This document shows positions 9,115 through 17,377 of a stretch of DNA of 64,000 nucleotides, piece after piece. The stretch lies in NCBI RefSeq assembly GCF_945859825.1, contig NZ_CAMAPC010000003.1, forward strand, positions 248,001 through 312,000, read 5' to 3'. The notes beneath the pieces are model-generated. The model worked only from the letters and a program-made list of their open reading frames with translations, did no database searches and was not told the DNA's origin. A program made the translations under genes and the position numbers. This DNA is from Pseudoalteromonas holothuriae. GTDB lineage: Bacteria > Pseudomonadota > Gammaproteobacteria > Enterobacterales > Alteromonadaceae. Positions within the stretch are counted from its first letter, which is position 1, and each line of letters begins with the position of its first letter.

Positions 9115-9384
9115 TAGGGGTTGTTGACCCTTGAGGTATAAATTTATTTAAAATCAAAGGCTTGTATAACAAAGAATGAGCAATGCAGCATAGTGGTTTA
9201 TGTTAGTTGCGAATGACAAAGTAGTGGAAGCCTTTGCTTGAACCCTTTGGGTAGCGCCATTCGGGCATTTTTTTTCTACGTTATCATCTGGCTAACATAG
9301 AATACCTATGGATGCAGGTTCCGCCTTGTAAAAATACCCGAGTGACTGCAGCAACAACACACAGCAAAGATCTACACGCCCCTA
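9115..9384. mobile_element. MITE-like element, copy 1 (about 270 bp)
   Basis: A non-coding 270-bp unit bounded by imperfect terminal inverted repeats (TAGGGGTTGTTGA... and ...TCTACACGCCCCTA). A second copy lies in the opposite orientation at 60523-60790 and aligns over its full length with high identity. The ends begin and finish with TA, consistent with a TA-targeting element such as an IS630/Tc1-type MITE, although the parent transposase is not in the window. It fills most of the gap between the barrel gene and the acetyltransferase. Confidence 0.75.
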
Positions 9385-9481
9385 ACAATTGGCTTCAAAT
9401 TATGTTATTAGAATAGGTTCAAAGATCGAAGTTTTTACTTATCTCACCACTTTAATTTGGGCAAAACAACCAGAGAACAAC

Positions 9482-9949
9482 ATGCAACATCAGGTAATCA
9501 TTAGAGAAGCACACACGGGAGATCACCCTTTTATCTTTTCACTATCTCCTCACTTGGCCGAAGTTGCGCAACTGCCGTGGCACACTGATCAAGCCATTAA
9601 AAAAATGCAAGACGAATACATTGCACAGATGCTCACACCCACAGATAAGCCAACCCTCACTTTAATCGCTGAGGTAGACAGCACAACATTGGGCTTCATA
9701 CATGTACGTACTCACACAGATGGTATTTCAGGTGAATTGTGTGCCACCGTGCCCCTACTGGCAGTATCCCCAAAATCACAAGGCCTAGGGCTTGGCAAAC
9801 AACTTATGACATCAGCAGAGCAATGGGCTAAAAAGTTAGGTTGTCGTTTGTTGCATTTAGAAGTGTTCGCAAATAACACCGCTGCACGCGGCTTTTATCA
9901 ACAACAAGGCTTTGAGCCAGAAATGATTCAGATGGTCAAAGTAATATAA
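9482..9949 (+). CDS. GNAT family N-acetyltransferase
   Basis: A ~155-residue acetyltransferase. The acetyl-CoA-binding motif A is seen as AVSPKSQGLGLGKQLMTSAE (Q-x-x-G-x-G/A), followed by the motif B region HLEVFANNTAARGFYQQQGF typical of GNAT proteins. The start is placed at ATG 9482; an in-frame TTG at 9389 would add an unlikely N-terminus. The substrate is unknown. Its 5' flank and 3' end are both partly duplicated at 11379-11577, so this locus has undergone local duplication. Confidence 0.85.
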   Translation: MQHQVIIREAHTGDHPFIFSLSPHLAEVAQLPWHTDQAIKKMQDEYIAQMLTPTDKPTLTLIAEVDSTTLGFIHVRTHTDGISGELCATVPLLAVSPKSQGLGLGKQLMTSAEQWAKKLGCRLLHLEVFANNTAARGFYQQQGFEPEMIQMVKVI

Positions 9950-10136
9950 AATAGTGATAAAATAAAGCCACCTCAACACCAGAAATTTTTATTTAAAATC
10001 AAAAAAATACAGGTTTTTTTGAGAAACAAAAACAAACTATTAACAATAAAAACACCTTTTGCTATCATTCCTACTGTATTGAAGTATAGTAATTCACGCA
10101 GTACTCAATTTAACAAACTGAATAAGGATATAGCAC

Positions 10137-10697
10137 ATGAAAAAGTTTTTATTAGGATTAGCTGCGTTCAGCACATTTTCAACCATTGCAAGTCAATTAC
10201 CTTCATTAGAAAGCGTTGTTCAAGAGTCTGGATTCCTCGCGTATCAACAAACTCTAAAAAAAGAAGTACTCAACACACATGAAAATTATCAACTATACAT
10301 CGACTCTCTAAAGAGTAAGGGTGAAATTGTGCCTATGGCACCTGCACCTGAACTGACTTACTTAGAGATCCGTGGTGTTTTATCAGCACAATCTCCATCA
10401 TGGGACTATGTTGCTGTTGGTGATTTTTCAACCAATGAAGACCATGGTGGCGAGTTTTATGCCGTCACAGTCGAATATGGTTATGCTACGCCATCTTCAA
10501 GAAGGTTCCAGCTTAATGGCTCAAACCTATCATTAGCGCAATCTGAGCCTATCAAAGATTCAGGTAATACGGTTATCGGTTGGATTAATTACTGGCATAA
10601 TACACAAACCAACTTCACAAGTGGCACATCTACCTATCAAGCAGTATCAATCAACTTCCCATACAATAGAGAAGATGATCGACTTTATATTCGATAA
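10137..10697 (+). CDS. Exported protein of unknown function (186 aa)
   Basis: The protein starts MKKFLLGLAAFSTFSTIAS, a typical signal peptide, and the mature part (~167 aa) has no Cys. A helical segment (~25-65) is followed by a beta-rich region with many Ser/Thr/Asn/Gly residues. No family was recognised. An AAGGATA lies about 7 nt before the ATG. The gene ends just before a strong hairpin shared with the convergent gene to its right. Likely periplasmic or secreted. Confidence 0.7.
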   Translation: MKKFLLGLAAFSTFSTIASQLPSLESVVQESGFLAYQQTLKKEVLNTHENYQLYIDSLKSKGEIVPMAPAPELTYLEIRGVLSAQSPSWDYVAVGDFSTNEDHGGEFYAVTVEYGYATPSSRRFQLNGSNLSLAQSEPIKDSGNTVIGWINYWHNTQTNFTSGTSTYQAVSINFPYNREDDRLYIR

Positions 10698-10706
10698 TAG
10701 AGCATG

Positions 10707-10738
10707 AAATACAAGCGCTTACTTAAGCGCTTGTATTT
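10707..10738. terminator. Bidirectional terminator between convergent genes
   Basis: A perfect 15-bp inverted repeat (left arm AAATACAAGCGCTTA at 10707-10721, right arm 10724-10738) with a 2-nt centre. The A/T outer bases give a U-rich tail in either direction. It overlaps the stop codon of the minus-strand gene at 10723. Confidence 0.8.
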
Positions 10739-11181
10739 AAACCAAATTGATATGCCTCTAATTTACTAATCAATGCCTTATAATTGCTGACAACATCTGA
10801 AGTTGCTTGTCCTTGCCCTTGTACTGTTGCAAGGTTTTCTTTCATATTTGCTATAACGTCAAAGCGCTCACTGTTTGCTTGTTTTAAAGTGGTGCCACCT
10901 AGTTGCCCGTCATGCTCAATAAGCCCATAACGTCCTGTCATAAAAGCCATTTCCCCCATGGATAATACGCCTTTATCGTATAGCGTTTTCGCCGCATTAG
11001 ACTGCTCAGCCAATGTCATATTTGTAAAGTCAAATTCTCTTTCTGGATAGCGGTGCTGTACGCTGGCAATTTCTTGCCTCGGTGGTTGTTCTACATGCTT
11101 TGTTGCACTCGCGTTACTTAGTTTAACACTTTGATTATATTGAGAAGTCTGAAAGTTGCTATTAATTCCGAAAGTGGCCAT
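10723..11181 (-). CDS. Hypothetical cytosolic protein (152 aa)
   Basis: A 152-residue protein without signal peptide or membrane segment. The first ~50 residues are polar and Gln/Ser/Asn rich; the rest appears helical (FDFTNMTLAEQSNAAKTLYD, then LISKLEAYQFGLN at the C-terminus). No known domain was recognised. A run of Gln/Gly/Thr residues (VQGQGQATSD) links two helices. It is convergent with the preceding exported protein and shares its terminator. Confidence 0.65.
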   Translation of the reverse strand: MATFGINSNFQTSQYNQSVKLSNASATKHVEQPPRQEIASVQHRYPEREFDFTNMTLAEQSNAAKTLYDKGVLSMGEMAFMTGRYGLIEHDGQLGGTTLKQANSERFDVIANMKENLATVQGQGQATSDVVSNYKALISKLEAYQFGLNTSA

Positions 11182-11378
11182 GATTATTCCTTATACTAAT
11201 TGCTTTGTCATACCCCCTAAATAAAGCAAATTATATTCCAATATGAGTACCTATTTACATATTAGCGTGCCAAGTATTCTAGATATTAAACTATACAGGT
11301 CAGCATCACTTAACGAGTGTATTGATCTTTACTTCAAGTAAACCCCTGATATACAAATATAAGGTAATGTGTCATTCG

Positions 11379-11577
11379 CTAACAATTAGCATTGAGTTAT
11401 GTTATTAGGGAGAGCTAAGTACGACAGCTAACAAGCTCTCTTACACACAAATTAAATGCAGACTTACCACTTAGAGGTTACATTTGGAATGTATCCGCAA
11501 ATAACACCGCTACACGCGGCTTTTATCAACAACAAGGCTTTGAGCCAGAAATGATTCAAATGGTCAAAGTAATGTAA
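11379..11577 (+). pseudogene. Internally deleted copy of the GNAT acetyltransferase locus
   Basis: Bases about 11481-11577 repeat the last ~95 bp of the acetyltransferase gene (ending at 9949) almost exactly, including CGCAAATAACACCGCT, the AARGFYQQQGF coding segment and the stop. Bases about 11379-11410 resemble the 5' flank of the same gene near 9384-9414 (shared CTAACAATT and TTATGTTATTAG). The middle of the gene is absent. This is therefore a second, internally deleted copy in the same orientation, not a functional gene. Confidence 0.8.
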
Positions 11578-11589
11578 TTAACTGTAGTA

Positions 11590-11643
11590 GCTCATATCTG
11601 ATTTTGCGGTGTTGACGAGATATGAGCGAACAACGGTCGCTCA
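11590..11643. repeat. Two overlapping inverted repeats
   Basis: GCTCATATCT (11590-11599) pairs with AGATATGAGC (11618-11627). TGAGCGA (11623-11629) pairs with TCGCTCA (11637-11643). The two stems share bases 11623-11627, so they are mutually exclusive if transcribed. Function is unknown; attenuator-like control of the gene at 11814 is a guess. Confidence 0.4.
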
Positions 11644-11813
11644 ATAGCTTTACAAGTTTTGTCTATAGCTCTTCAAAGCAGACGTTCAACTAACTCGTTT
11701 ATGCCCCAAAACGTGTTTGAAACGATAGTCAATGTCGTTTTACCTATCCTTAGTTTGACCGATAATATCTAATCCATATAGACTGAAAAAAATCTGTTAG
11801 GTTAGTTGCTGAA

Positions 11814-12539
11814 ATGAATAAATACACGCATCATCATATTGAACGGTTCTATGACAAATTCATTAATAGATCTTTTGATCAAGATGATACTGCTATGTTT
11901 ATCGTATTAGCTAGAGATTACACACCTAAAGGAAGTATCTTTCGTGAACTTGGTGATTTTTTAGCACATCCGGATGAAAAAGACCGAGGTCTAGTGATTA
12001 GTTCATTCCAAGATATCATTGATTATTTTGATGAAAATACTCTAAAAACTTTTGATGGAGCAGAATTGCCGAAACAACGAAATAGCGGGATTAGCGCTCT
12101 TGATGAAGTAAAGGATAGTTTATGCGCTATCTTTGCGCTAATTGGGATTGACCATGAGATAGAGTCTAGAAACGAACTACGCTTCCGTGACTTTGTTTTC
12201 TGTTTGATATTTTTACTGGGAAACTTTCGTTTGAAGATGAATGATCAACTAGTACAAATTCAGGTCGAGTACGGGAACGGTCTCTCTCTTTCCATTTCAT
12301 ATGAAAGTGCAAATTATGGCAGACACTACTTATCGTTTAACTTAATGCTATTATGTGGTGTATGGCCTAAGTGCATACCTACCGATTATAAGAAAGACCT
12401 TAGTGGTTATATTGTTAGGAGATTTTCCAATGGATATTTGGGCGCAATTCCATACGAGCTAGATGGGCTGACTTTAAATACGGACATGCAATCATTTGAG
12501 AGAGATGTAGTTTGGCCTTTAAATGATTACAGATTTTAG
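11814..12539 (+). CDS. Hypothetical protein (241 aa), cytosolic
   Basis: A 241-residue protein starting MNKYTHHHIERFYDKFINRS, with no signal peptide. The first half is helical and acidic. The middle holds a hydrophobic stretch (FRDFVFCLIFLLGNFRLKMN) that could be a buried helix. The C-terminal half is beta-rich and ends DYRF. I recognise no domain. It has no close same-strand neighbour and an atypically AT-rich upstream region, so it may be accessory DNA. Confidence 0.6.
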   Translation: MNKYTHHHIERFYDKFINRSFDQDDTAMFIVLARDYTPKGSIFRELGDFLAHPDEKDRGLVISSFQDIIDYFDENTLKTFDGAELPKQRNSGISALDEVKDSLCAIFALIGIDHEIESRNELRFRDFVFCLIFLLGNFRLKMNDQLVQIQVEYGNGLSLSISYESANYGRHYLSFNLMLLCGVWPKCIPTDYKKDLSGYIVRRFSNGYLGAIPYELDGLTLNTDMQSFERDVVWPLNDYRF

Positions 12540-12794
12540 AACAATAACATTGAGAGCTTAGTTGATTTATATTTTTCTAATACATAACTCCTCTGAGCGG
12601 CATTTTATTTAAAGTATGCCTTCACGAGCATCGCTAACGTATTCCTGTCCAGAAATGAGTTGGTTTAACATCTGTTATCGCGGTGACGAAAAATTAATAT
12701 TGGATTAGCTGAGCGGCTCAAAGTGGCACATATGCGATTGTCATATTTGATCAAATCTGACAGATTCAGTTAAAACTCATTCAAGTAACGCAAA
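12540..12794. other. Intergenic stretch without recognised features
   Basis: Between the convergent hypothetical gene and the EF-hand operon terminator I see AT-rich sequence with no supported gene or repeat. Confidence 0.5.
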
Positions 12795-12818
12795 AAAGCC
12801 CAGATCACTCTGGGCTTT
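12792..12818 (-). terminator. Terminator of the EF-hand operon
   Basis: A perfect 10-bp stem (AAAGCCCAGA 12795-12804 / TCTGGGCTTT 12809-12818) with loop TCAC. On the minus strand it is followed by a run of T (A-run at 12792-12797). It lies 26 nt past the last EF-hand gene. Confidence 0.88.
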
Positions 12819-12843
12819 AGGACGAGAAATGATTCTCTAGGGA

Positions 12844-13050
12844 TTACTTGTTAAATTCTTGTTCAGACAGCTCACCGTCTTTATTCGCATCCAATTCATT
12901 AAATTGTTTCATTAAACTTTCAGATGCGGAGGCTTCACTTTTACTGATCACACCATCTTTATTGGTATCAAAATCTGCAAACGATGCCGCCATTGCAGTT
13001 GTGCTTGCCATTGTAACCATCGCGATAATAAGGGTATTAAGTGTTTTCAT
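12844..13050 (-). CDS. Small exported EF-hand protein (third of three)
   Basis: A 68-residue protein: signal peptide MKTLNTLIIAMVTMASTTAMA, then two canonical Ca2+-binding EF-hand loops, DTNKDGVISKSE and DANKDGELSEQE. The ATG at 13050 is preceded by GGAGAG at normal spacing; a TTG farther upstream would delay the signal peptide. It is probably a periplasmic or secreted calcium-binding protein. It is the last gene of a tandem trio of paralogues, 10 nt after the preceding one, and is followed by a strong terminator. Confidence 0.85.
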   Translation of the reverse strand: MKTLNTLIIAMVTMASTTAMAASFADFDTNKDGVISKSEASASESLMKQFNELDANKDGELSEQEFNK

Positions 13051-13060
13051 GTTTTCTCTC

Positions 13061-13282
13061 CTATTTTTTAAAGTGAGCAAATTCTACAGGGCTAAGTTCG
13101 TTGTCTTTGTTGCTATCAAGCTTGCGGTACTGTTTAGCTAGCTCAGTTGATACTTGTGCTTCAGTTGGGCTTATCACACCATCATTATTACTATCTAATG
13201 ATTGAAATGTGACCTCTTCAGCAAGCGCTACCGTGCTTATCAATGACGCGATTGTTAACGTAAAAACGTGGCTTAATTTCAT
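13061..13282 (-). CDS. Small exported EF-hand protein (second of three)
   Basis: A 73-residue paralogue of its neighbours: signal peptide MKLSHVFTLTIASLISTVALA and two EF-hand loops, DSNNDGVISPTE (canonical) and DSNKDNELSPVE. In the second loop the usual Gly at position 6 is Asn, so affinity may differ. ATG 13282 has GGAG 6 nt upstream, which is better than the TTG 12 nt farther out. It sits in the middle of the operon. Confidence 0.85.
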   Translation of the reverse strand: MKLSHVFTLTIASLISTVALAEEVTFQSLDSNNDGVISPTEAQVSTELAKQYRKLDSNKDNELSPVEFAHFKK

Positions 13283-13338
13283 GTTGTACTCCAAATATTA
13301 ATTTTTAGCTGTGGCTGGTAGCCTGATAAAAAAAGGCG

Positions 13339-13563
13339 TTATTCACTTTTAAAGCTTGCGAACTCTTGTGCGCTCAGCTCGCCATTACCATCGGTGTCTA
13401 ACTCTTTAAACTTTGCCATCAACGCGGGTAGTACTTTTGACTCAGCTAAGCTGATTGACCCGTTATTATCAGTATCAAGTGTTGAAAATGTGTCGCCAGC
13501 CTGTGCTGCTGCGCTTACTGATACGGCTAAAAATGCAATTGTAATTAAACTGTTTTTCATCAT
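13339..13563 (-). CDS. Small exported EF-hand protein (first of three)
   Basis: A 74-residue paralogue: MMKNSLITIAFLAVSVSAAAQA signal peptide, then two EF-hand loops, DTDNNGSISLAE and DTDGNGELSAQE. AAGGA lies 5 nt before the ATG pair. This is the first gene of the EF-hand operon, transcribed away from glrK. The shared intergenic region holds two palindromes that could control one or both directions. Confidence 0.85.
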   Translation of the reverse strand: MMKNSLITIAFLAVSVSAAAQAGDTFSTLDTDNNGSISLAESKVLPALMAKFKELDTDGNGELSAQEFASFKSE

Positions 13564-13765
13564 TTGATTCCTTATGTTCTGCTCACAGTCAAACTAGTGC
13601 CTACTCACTAGTGACTTTTACGGCATAAAACGATTTGCCCGTCGTAGAGCGATTGTTTGTGTCGCCCTAACTATTCCAACTTTAATGCCAGAAATTAAAA
13701 AACAATATAAAACATAAGGTTATGAAATATCAGCCTGCGCAATTCAGTGACGATTAAGACAGTTT

Positions 13766-13847
13766 GTTGCTTAATAGCAACAGCAGACTATTAGAAAACA
13801 AATAACATACTTTAAATCAATGAGTTAAGGTGTTGCTTTTTAGCAAC
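13766..13847. promoter_or_regulatory. Two copies of a 16-bp palindrome upstream of glrK
   Basis: GTTGCTTAATAGCAAC at 13766-13781 and GTTGCTTTTTAGCAAC at 13832-13847 differ only in the central bases and lie 66 bp apart centre to centre. The second ends 26 nt before the glrK start. They look like operator half-site pairs for a dimeric regulator, possibly GlrR itself, serving glrK and perhaps the divergent EF-hand operon. They do not match the TGTC-N10-GACA sites I recall for E. coli GlrR. No convincing sigma-54 -24/-12 site was seen. Confidence 0.5.
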
Positions 13848-13872
13848 TTGCGGTTTAAATAAGGAGTGATTA

Positions 13873-15312
13873 GTGGGTACAAATCGGTTAAAGTGGCCAA
13901 GTACTTTAAACTTAGTAGGCATTAAAAACTCACCAGCGAAGTTTTTTTCTCAGTCCTTAAGCCAGCAAGCAAAGCGTGCAATGTTATTAGCGCTTGTTCC
14001 CATAGTAATACTAACCTTGTGGTATGCACAGCAAGTCGCACAGCACCAACAAGAAACAAACCATATTTACCATAAAAATCAGTCGCTTGTTTTATCTTTT
14101 AACACACTAAAAGGTGATATATCAGCGCTTGAAAAAGCCCACTTAAACAATCAACTGTTAAACAATGCACAACTGCAAAAAAGTATTGAAGAAAAATGGC
14201 AAGTCACCAACAAACGTATTGAATTTTTAAAAAAATCACATGTGTCCGAGCAAATAGTTGCTAAATGGCAACAGTTGCAAAACCTGGCCCCAAAAACACA
14301 TGTTTTAAATGTAGATTACGCTAAACTTCAGCAGCAATTATTAAAGCTAGAGCAGCCTTTACACAAAGCAATAGAAGATAGTTTAAGCCAACAGGCTATC
14401 GCGTTTTCAACGCTTAACCAGTATTTTTTAGCGGGATTGTTTTTATTCATCCCCTTACTGATTGTGATCTCTTTAATTGTGATCCGCAAAGTGACCAATC
14501 AGCTCAATGCACTTGAGCGGGTGATATTGCAACTCGGTGAAGGTAATTTTGCCAAGCCCATCACTTTGCACGGCAGCGAAGAATTTGTGGCATTAGGCAA
14601 AGAGCTTGACTGGCTAAGAGAGGAGTTGCACCTAAGCCATAAACAAAAAGACACTTTTTTGCGTCACGTAAGTCACGAGCTAAAAACGCCTCTGGCCTCA
14701 TTAACTGAAGGAAATAGTTTGCTGCAAAGTGATAGCTTTGGCACTGTAACCAAAGCTCAACAACGTATCATTAATATTATGGATGGCGCATTGTCTCGTT
14801 TGGCCACATTAATTGATGACTTACTAAATTACAGCGCAGCAAATCATCCTCTGTCACAACAACTGTATTCTTTTGATCAGATTAAACTCGAATTAATCAA
14901 ACATTTTGAGCAGCAAATCAATGACTCTCGCCTGCGCATACATTGGAACCATGAAGACTCAGCGCCTTTACTACCTTACTTACCAATTAAATTGATCTTA
15001 ACGCAGCTCTTAGGTAATGCATTGCAATATGCACATTCACATATCGAAATACATTCTCAAATAGAACAAGAGCAAGTTCAATTAAGCGTTATAGACGATG
15101 GTCCAGGTATTGATTTATCTGAGCAACACAAACTCATGCAACCGTTTTATCGTGGCAAACACAGCGAACAACATAACGGCAGTGGCTTGGGCTTGGCGAT
15201 TGTTGCGGAATGCGTTAAACAACTACACGGTACTGTAAAGTGGCAACATGCCCAGACAGGCAGCCATATATGTATTCAATTTCCAATTCAAAGAGAGCTT
15301 TCAAATGCGTAA
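13873..15312 (+). CDS. glrK: Sensor histidine kinase GlrK (QseE-like)
   Basis: A 479-residue membrane sensor kinase. TM1 spans ~37-52, a helical periplasmic domain ~53-184, TM2 ~185-206, then HAMP, HisKA with phospho-acceptor His268 (RHVSHELKTP) and HATPase_c with N box and G boxes (DDGPGID, GSGLGLAI). The GTG start follows AAGGAG. Identity rests on gene order: kinase, QseG-type lipoprotein and NtrC-type regulator as in enterobacterial glrK-qseG-glrR. It presumably phosphorylates GlrR in response to envelope signals. The stop overlaps the start of qseG by 8 nt. Confidence 0.88.
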   Translation: MGTNRLKWPSTLNLVGIKNSPAKFFSQSLSQQAKRAMLLALVPIVILTLWYAQQVAQHQQETNHIYHKNQSLVLSFNTLKGDISALEKAHLNNQLLNNAQLQKSIEEKWQVTNKRIEFLKKSHVSEQIVAKWQQLQNLAPKTHVLNVDYAKLQQQLLKLEQPLHKAIEDSLSQQAIAFSTLNQYFLAGLFLFIPLLIVISLIVIRKVTNQLNALERVILQLGEGNFAKPITLHGSEEFVALGKELDWLREELHLSHKQKDTFLRHVSHELKTPLASLTEGNSLLQSDSFGTVTKAQQRIINIMDGALSRLATLIDDLLNYSAANHPLSQQLYSFDQIKLELIKHFEQQINDSRLRIHWNHEDSAPLLPYLPIKLILTQLLGNALQYAHSHIEIHSQIEQEQVQLSVIDDGPGIDLSEQHKLMQPFYRGKHSEQHNGSGLGLAIVAECVKQLHGTVKWQHAQTGSHICIQFPIQRELSNA

Positions 15313-15832
15313 CCTACTATTGATCTTGATGACATACTCGTTAGTTGCATGCCAATCAATCAGTTCATCAGATAAACAGCTTCCTTTTGTTGGTCCAACC
15401 AATGCTAAGTACGCACAATTTGCACCACTTGATGCATTGCTTCACGCCCATCAAAGTGCATGTGATGGCAATTTTTACAGCCCCTTGGCAGGTTATCGTT
15501 CTGCTAAAAAACTCAATCTCTTTTTCAGCGCTTTTTGCTCAGAAGAATCAACCACAACACAGTTGCGACTTATTGCCCAATTGCATCAACAAGATGATTG
15601 GCCGCAAGCCTACCTAAGCTACTTTGCAATGTTGCATCAGCAAACGTCTGTATTAAGGCAACATAAACTCAATAATATTGAATTAAAAAAGCAATTAATT
15701 GAGCACCAAAGTGCCCTACATAATACGCAACTTGCATTGAAAAATTTAAAGCAAAAACTCGCCCAAATCGAGCAACAACGCTTAGCATCCCCCTCAGACA
15801 TTGAAAATAGCCAGTTAGGAATACAACCATGA
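15305..15832 (+). CDS. qseG: QseG-like lipoprotein between glrK and glrR
   Basis: A 175-residue lipoprotein: signal MRNLLLILMTYSLVAC with lipobox L-V-A-C, then a mostly helical mature part with a C-terminal coiled coil rich in Gln, Leu and Lys. ATG 15305 is chosen because it starts the lipoprotein signal; an in-frame ATG at 15248 would bury it. QseG in enterobacteria is an outer-membrane lipoprotein that contacts the QseE/GlrK periplasmic domain; the same role is inferred here from position. It overlaps both neighbours, 8 nt with glrK and 4 nt (ATGA) with glrR. Confidence 0.8.
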   Translation: MRNLLLILMTYSLVACQSISSSDKQLPFVGPTNAKYAQFAPLDALLHAHQSACDGNFYSPLAGYRSAKKLNLFFSAFCSEESTTTQLRLIAQLHQQDDWPQAYLSYFAMLHQQTSVLRQHKLNNIELKKQLIEHQSALHNTQLALKNLKQKLAQIEQQRLASPSDIENSQLGIQP

Positions 15833-17142
15833 GCCGTAATACCTTATTACTTGTAGACGATGATACATCACTTATCGAGTTACTCGCGATGCGCTTAGAA
15901 GCCAACAATTATGATGTACTAACAGCGCATAGAGGTACACAAGCGCTACAGTTACTGCAACACAATGCGATTGATTTAGTGATCACTGATTTACGAATGG
16001 CTCACATGGATGGCTTTGAATTATTTGAGAACATCAAAAAAAACCACGTTGGGCTACCTGTCATTATGATGACCGCGCATGGCTCAATCCCTGATGCAGT
16101 CGATGCCATGCAACAAGGGTTTGTGAGCTTTTTAAGTAAGCCGATACAAAGCAAAGCATTACTTGAAGCCATAGACAATACCCTCAAAAATAGTAAAAAA
16201 CGCGACAGCACAGTTAACAAGCAACACTTTCACGGACTCATTTATCAAAGCAATGCTATGCACCAAGTGGTACAGCACATTCAAGCACTTGCCCCAAGCC
16301 AAGCTAATATTTTAATTCAAGGGGCCAGCGGTACCGGTAAAGAAGTAACAGCCAATGCAATTCATAAAGCAAGTAACTACAGTAGCGGACCTTTTGTTGC
16401 CATAAATTGCGGCGCAGTGCCTGCTCACTTACTTGAGTCAGAACTATTTGGTCACAAAAAAGGCGCATTTACCGGTGCAATGCAAGATAAGGTTGGTTTG
16501 GTACAAAGTGCCTATGGTGGCACTTTGTTTTTAGATGAAATTGGCGACATGCCTATGGACTTGCAAGTTAAACTACTTCGTGTGCTGCAAGAGCGAAGCG
16601 TACGCCCAGTTGGCGGACATTGTGAGCAGCAAATCGATATTCGTTTTGTTTCAGCAAGCCATAAAAATTTACAACAAGCCGTTGCTGATAAAGAATTTAG
16701 AGAAGACCTTTATTATCGACTCAATGTGGTATCTATTCATCTACCCAGCCTACATGAGCGCCCTGAAGATATTCCTCTTTTAGCCAATCGATTTGTGTCG
16801 CGCATCAGTGAAGGCCAAAAAATAATTAGTCCGCAAGCCATGACCTGCTTATTAAACTACCAGTGGCCTGGCAATGTTCGGCAATTGCAAAATATCATAG
16901 AGCATGCTGTTGCGTTTAGTTCATCCAAGCTGATAACCGCAGATACAATACAGGGAGCCATTCCAGATCTCGGCCAAGTGAGCTTTCAAGGGCTCAACGA
17001 TGCAAAAAAACAGTTTGAATACGATTATATTAAAAAAGTACTGTCATTATGCCAAGGCAATGTGGCCGAAGCCGCCAAACTTGCACAGCGTAATCGCTCT
17101 GATTTTTATAAGCTGATTAAAAAACATCAAATAAGTTGCTAG
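15829..17142 (+). CDS. glrR: Response regulator GlrR (QseF-like), sigma-54 activator
   Basis: A 437-residue NtrC-family regulator. The receiver domain (~5-118) has phospho-acceptor Asp54 (LVITDLRMAHMDG). The AAA+ domain has Walker A GASGTGKE, the sigma-54 contact loop GAFTGA, and a LFLDEIGDMP Walker B. A Fis-type helix-turn-helix sits at the C-terminus (NVAEAAKLAQRNRSDFYKLI). It activates sigma-54 promoters when phosphorylated, by GlrK in this operon. Targets are not shown by the sequence; in enterobacteria they include glmY and rpoE. Confidence 0.9.
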   Translation: MSRNTLLLVDDDTSLIELLAMRLEANNYDVLTAHRGTQALQLLQHNAIDLVITDLRMAHMDGFELFENIKKNHVGLPVIMMTAHGSIPDAVDAMQQGFVSFLSKPIQSKALLEAIDNTLKNSKKRDSTVNKQHFHGLIYQSNAMHQVVQHIQALAPSQANILIQGASGTGKEVTANAIHKASNYSSGPFVAINCGAVPAHLLESELFGHKKGAFTGAMQDKVGLVQSAYGGTLFLDEIGDMPMDLQVKLLRVLQERSVRPVGGHCEQQIDIRFVSASHKNLQQAVADKEFREDLYYRLNVVSIHLPSLHERPEDIPLLANRFVSRISEGQKIISPQAMTCLLNYQWPGNVRQLQNIIEHAVAFSSSKLITADTIQGAIPDLGQVSFQGLNDAKKQFEYDYIKKVLSLCQGNVAEAAKLAQRNRSDFYKLIKKHQISC

Positions 17143-17187
17143 AAAATATAGCGAAACGGTGCGTTACTCGTTATTGTATCTATACTG

Positions 17188-17222
17188 TAATAAACGTTAA
17201 AAAGCCCTTTTGACGTTTATTA
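17188..17222. repeat. Inverted repeat after glrR
   Basis: TAATAAACGT (17188-17197) and ACGTTTATTA (17213-17222) form a 10-bp inverted repeat with a 15-nt spacer. It could be a weak terminator or an operator for the chemoreceptor gene; there is no clear T-tract. Confidence 0.35.
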
Positions 17223-17377
17223 ACGTTTAGTTATCGTGCAAAGTAGCTAAATATATCTGAGCGTAAAAGCACACTCAGTCAAACAGTGCGTAACACAATG
17301 ACAACCCCTTTGCAGGTGATAACTAATCAACAACAACACTAGCACACCTGCAAACAGACCAATTACAGGAGCACCTT

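Larger units (their letters stand above)
11182..11813. other. Intergenic region with acetyltransferase-locus fragments and nested hairpins
   Basis: This 632-bp gap holds the broken acetyltransferase copy (11379-11577) and two overlapping inverted repeats at 11590-11643. Elsewhere I see only AT-rich sequence without a supported gene. Confidence 0.6.

Noticed and set aside
9380-11814. Gene-cassette (integron attC) array around the acetyltransferase
   Set aside because: CTAACAATT-type starts recall cassette ends, but no complete attC with paired core sites was found and the genes are not all in one direction.
13600-13872. Sigma-54 promoter in the glrK/EF-hand intergenic region
   Set aside because: No convincing TGGCAC-N5-TTGC match was found on either strand.
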